A DNA stretch of 16,369 bases from Pseudomonadota bacterium (GTDB lineage Bacteria; Pseudomonadota; Gammaproteobacteria; Halothiobacillales; Halothiobacillaceae): the NCBI GenBank assembly GCA_021795795.1, contig JAJYPA010000138.1:1-16369 (forward strand), in the 5' to 3' direction. Below, in pieces: positions 14,473-16,369 of the stretch. Below the pieces are notes generated by a model. The model did no database searches. It saw only the letters and a program-made list of their open reading frames with translations, and was not told the origin of the DNA. A program made the translations under genes and the position numbers. Position 1 is the first letter of the stretch. Each line of letters starts with the position of its first letter.

Positions 14473-15836
14473 AGGGCGATGGTGGGGGTTGGAATGAAAG
14501 GATAAGAACGGTTATTGGCCGTATTATTGAAGCGGTTCTTGCAGGTGGCGAAGGTCTTGTCACAGCCGGGGTAGGCGAAGAACGAATCTCCGGTCAGCGG
14601 CATCCAGGGTAGGGGCAGATGAAGCATCAACTGGCTGCCGGTGGCGAGTTTGATGGTGCGCGAGAGTCCGGTATTGGGACCGGAGGTGAAAGTGATGGTG
14701 CCCTGCCAGTAATAACCGGAGGTGGCGCCGTTCCAGTTGAGGGTGTTGAGCGTGGAGCCAGCCCCCACCTGTCCGATTACCTGATAGGCCGCCTTAGCGA
14801 GGGTGCATCCCGAATCGAACAGGGTGTGCAGGCAGGAAGTCTGCCAACTGTTGCGCGGCATGGGTTGATTGAGCAGGGAGAGGTAACTTTTGACCTTCAG
14901 CTGGCACTGGGTGGTGGTGAGGGAGTCGATGGTGGAGACGATGCCATCGAACAGAATGACGGAACCCACCGGGGTGCTGTTCCAGTCCGGGGCAAACACC
15001 CGTTCGCGGCGGATTTCAGCGTGATCGAGCAGTCCGTTGGCGATTTCATCGAACCAGGGGCGTCCATCGATGAGCAGATTGCGGGTGGCGCTGAGGCTGA
15101 TGGCCTGTTCATTTACCGTGAGACCCACGGACTTTTTGAATTGCAGGCCTTCGATGGCGAGAGAATAGGGGTCATAGTAGGTGTTGTTCCACCAGACGGG
15201 GCGATCGACATTGGTGAAGGTCAGTGTTTGTCCGGTGCGGGCGAGGGTGAGGGTAAAGAGATCGGCCATGACGAACTGGCGGGTGGCGAGCAGGGTGGCG
15301 AGGGCATTGGCCCCCATTCCCACCCCTGTGACCACCGCCTGAGAAGGTATGGATCCGGTGCTCACTGCAAAAATCCTCGCCAATCCTGTTGCAACAAGGG
15401 TGGCTTGCCCGGCAATGGTCCCGTGGTGACCTGCCTGACTGACCCCGGTGAGGGCCGCTTCCCCTTGAATGGTGCCGGAGGAGGATTTCAGCGCAAGGCT
15501 CGGTCCATTCAGGGTGGAGTGCGCCTGAATGTTGCCGGTGGCCGAGATCGAGGCTACACCTGCTCCGAGCAGGAGAGCGCGTCCGGACACCAGACCGTGA
15601 GCCCCCGAGAGGCTCACGGCGCTGAGGGTGGCTTGGCTGGTCAGGGTTCCTCGTGATCGGGCGATTTCAGAACCGATGCCGGATAGGAGTGCTGTACCCT
15701 GGGCACTGCCGGTAGCGGATCCGGTAGCAGAGGCGCCGAACGGGAAGACGAGGCTATTGCCGAGAGGGGGTGAATATCCGCCGGCAATGAAGTTGAAATT
15801 TGTAGAATTGCCGGGGGGTGGGGTATAGAGGGTCAT
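14469..15836 (-). CDS. DUF2163/BR0599-family phage tail protein with repeat-rich N-terminal extension
   Basis: A 455-aa protein. Residues about 180-455 match the phage BR0599/DUF2163 family: ATRQFVMADLFTLTLARTGQ, a DRPVWWNNTYYDPYS segment, and a C-terminal part with Cys in SCLHTLFDSGCTLAK and AYPGCDKTFATCKNRF. That family is usually about 280-300 aa, so residues 1-175 are an extension. The extension opens with two copies of Y-[TS]-PP-x-GN (4-10 and 21-27) and continues with imperfect 18-22-residue repeats, G-x-[IL]-x-[SGA]-[QR]-A-x-[LV], at about 36-173. Neighbours are the SPRY-domain protein (1-bp gap) and NlpC/P60 (4-bp overlap). The family forms part of the baseplate/tail-tip ring; the extension may be a beta-structured arm. 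The start ATG at 15836 is the only sensible one. Confidence 0.87.
   Translation of the reverse strand: MTLYTPPPGNSTNFNFIAGGYSPPLGNSLVFPFGASATGSATGSAQGTALLSGIGSEIARSRGTLTSQATLSAVSLSGAHGLVSGRALLLGAGVASISATGNIQAHSTLNGPSLALKSSSGTIQGEAALTGVSQAGHHGTIAGQATLVATGLARIFAVSTGSIPSQAVVTGVGMGANALATLLATRQFVMADLFTLTLARTGQTLTFTNVDRPVWWNNTYYDPYSLAIEGLQFKKSVGLTVNEQAISLSATRNLLIDGRPWFDEIANGLLDHAEIRRERVFAPDWNSTPVGSVILFDGIVSTIDSLTTTQCQLKVKSYLSLLNQPMPRNSWQTSCLHTLFDSGCTLAKAAYQVIGQVGAGSTLNTLNWNGATSGYYWQGTITFTSGPNTGLSRTIKLATGSQLMLHLPLPWMPLTGDSFFAYPGCDKTFATCKNRFNNTANNRSYPFIPTPTIAL
15318..15731 (-). repeat. Degenerate 18-22-codon repeats in tail protein N-terminus
   Basis: About six protein repeats beginning with Gly-x-Ile/Leu and a Gln/Arg-Ala pair (GTLTSQATL, GLVSGRALLL, GNIQAHSTL, GTIQGEAAL, GTIAGQATL, GSIPSQAVV). 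They are conserved as amino acids but weakly as DNA, so they are old repeats rather than a recent expansion. The pattern suggests stacked beta strands. Confidence 0.65.
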
Positions 15837-15837
15837 T

Positions 15838-16369
15838 TCAAACGGGAGTTACATCATCCCAAACCAGGGCGTTGAAGTTCGAGGGGTCGAGGGCCAGCGC
15901 CAGAATGGAACTGCGCCCCAGGGCGGGCAGAGTGAAAGTTCCGGTATTGGGCGCTGAGGTGGTTTCATACAGGAGTTCTCCGGTGATGCGATCGTAGGTT
16001 CGAACGATTTTGCCGGAAACGGCCACGCCAGATTCCTGGGTGACTCCTGAGACTTGGGTGTTGGCTCCTGCAGGTGAAAAGACTTTTGACTGATTTCCGA
16101 ACCAGGCGCCGTTGGCGGAGGGCATGATGGAAATTTGATTCGGGCCGTTCGAGCCAGAAGATTCGCTTGAAGTGACCTGATATCCGGTATTGACGGTTGA
16201 TGAGGGGGATGTGGCCTCGAGGCTGACAAACCCCTGGGGGACAGGATAGGCGAAGGGACCAGAAAACGTTGCCCGTACGGTTTGAGGGGGATTGGTCGAT
16301 GGCCCACCGAAAGCCGCGTACAGGCCAACAGGCTGATTCATCGATGAGAAACTGATACCCCCCACACCG
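15838..16369 (-). CDS. Phage SPRY-domain / carboxypeptidase-regulatory-like protein (partial, runs off window)
   Basis: The minus-strand frame is open to the right edge. A GTG at 16365 could be read as a start, but the frame continues upstream, and GGISFSS is typical of the inside of phage SPRY domains, so the true start probably lies outside. About residues 1-50 of the visible part (GLYAAFGG...ATFSGPFAYPVPQGFVSL) match the C-terminal end of phage SPRY domains. The last 65 residues (VSGKIVRTYDRITGELLYET ... LALALDPSNFNALVWDDVTP) are a carboxypeptidase-regulatory-like beta domain often found in phage tail-associated proteins. Stop and next ATG are 1 bp apart. It is probably a tail or capsid decoration/adhesion protein; function is not established. 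Confidence 0.75.
   Translation of the reverse strand, partial: GVGGISFSSMNQPVGLYAAFGGPSTNPPQTVRATFSGPFAYPVPQGFVSLEATSPSSTVNTGYQVTSSESSGSNGPNQISIMPSANGAWFGNQSKVFSPAGANTQVSGVTQESGVAVSGKIVRTYDRITGELLYETTSAPNTGTFTLPALGRSSILALALDPSNFNALVWDDVTPV

Noticed and set aside
14619..15656. Long plus-strand open frame (345 codons) across the tail genes
   Set aside because: It is antisense to the DUF2163 gene, has Gly/Glu-rich low-complexity composition and matches no family; a shadow of the real gene.
1..16369. CRISPR array, tRNA or rRNA genes
   Set aside because: No regularly spaced repeats of CRISPR length, no cloverleaf-like sequence and no rRNA-like stretch were noticed on either strand.

Overview
The window looks like a proteobacterial accessory region, probably beta- or gammaproteobacterial. 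That reading rests on gene style, codon choice, and the resemblance of a LuxR-type remnant and a PIN-toxin remnant to proteobacterial families; the species cannot be named from sequence alone. Gene density, operon overlaps and strand switches mark it as a mosaic of mobile and defence DNA next to a prophage-like tail module.

Left edge (1-823): debris. On the minus strand lies the N-terminal part of a LuxR-type regulator that loses its frame. On the plus strand follows a broken PIN-domain toxin fragment, then a perfect 10-bp hairpin. No intact gene is seen here.

Mobility/partition block (824-4764, plus strand): a small Cys-rich, probably zinc-binding protein, a 525-aa serine recombinase without the usual zinc ribbon, and two different ParB/RepB-like proteins. 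The last three genes are joined by ATGA overlaps, and no ParA ATPase is present. This compact recombinase-ParB-ParB unit is one of the two most interesting parts of the window.

Minus-strand regulatory operon (4788-6803): an uncharacterised 215-aa protein, an XRE-HTH/ImmA-IrrE metallopeptidase regulator and a 70-aa conserved small protein. The likely promoter is an extended -10 element bracketed by a 9-bp inverted repeat.

Restriction-modification island (7046-11330): two overlapping DNA methyltransferases with SPPY motifs (N4-cytosine type). The first has a MerR-like HTH fused at its N-terminus. They converge on a PLD-superfamily endonuclease with a probable B3-like C-terminal domain. One PLD nuclease with two m4C methyltransferases matches BfiI-type (type IIS) systems, so an asymmetric target is predicted. 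The island is visibly richer in A+T than its flanks. The divergent XRE/ImmA operon may be its regulator.

Phage tail module (11585-16369, minus strand): a SPRY-domain/carboxypeptidase-regulatory-like protein (partial, running off the right edge), a DUF2163/BR0599 tail protein with an unusual repeat-rich N-terminal extension, an NlpC/P60 peptidase and a GTA-like tail hub protein. They are packed with 1-bp gaps or 4-bp overlaps, in the order usual for siphovirus-like and gene-transfer-agent-like tail tips. The restriction-modification and recombinase blocks could be prophage cargo and integration functions, or an independent island next to the prophage; the window alone does not decide this.
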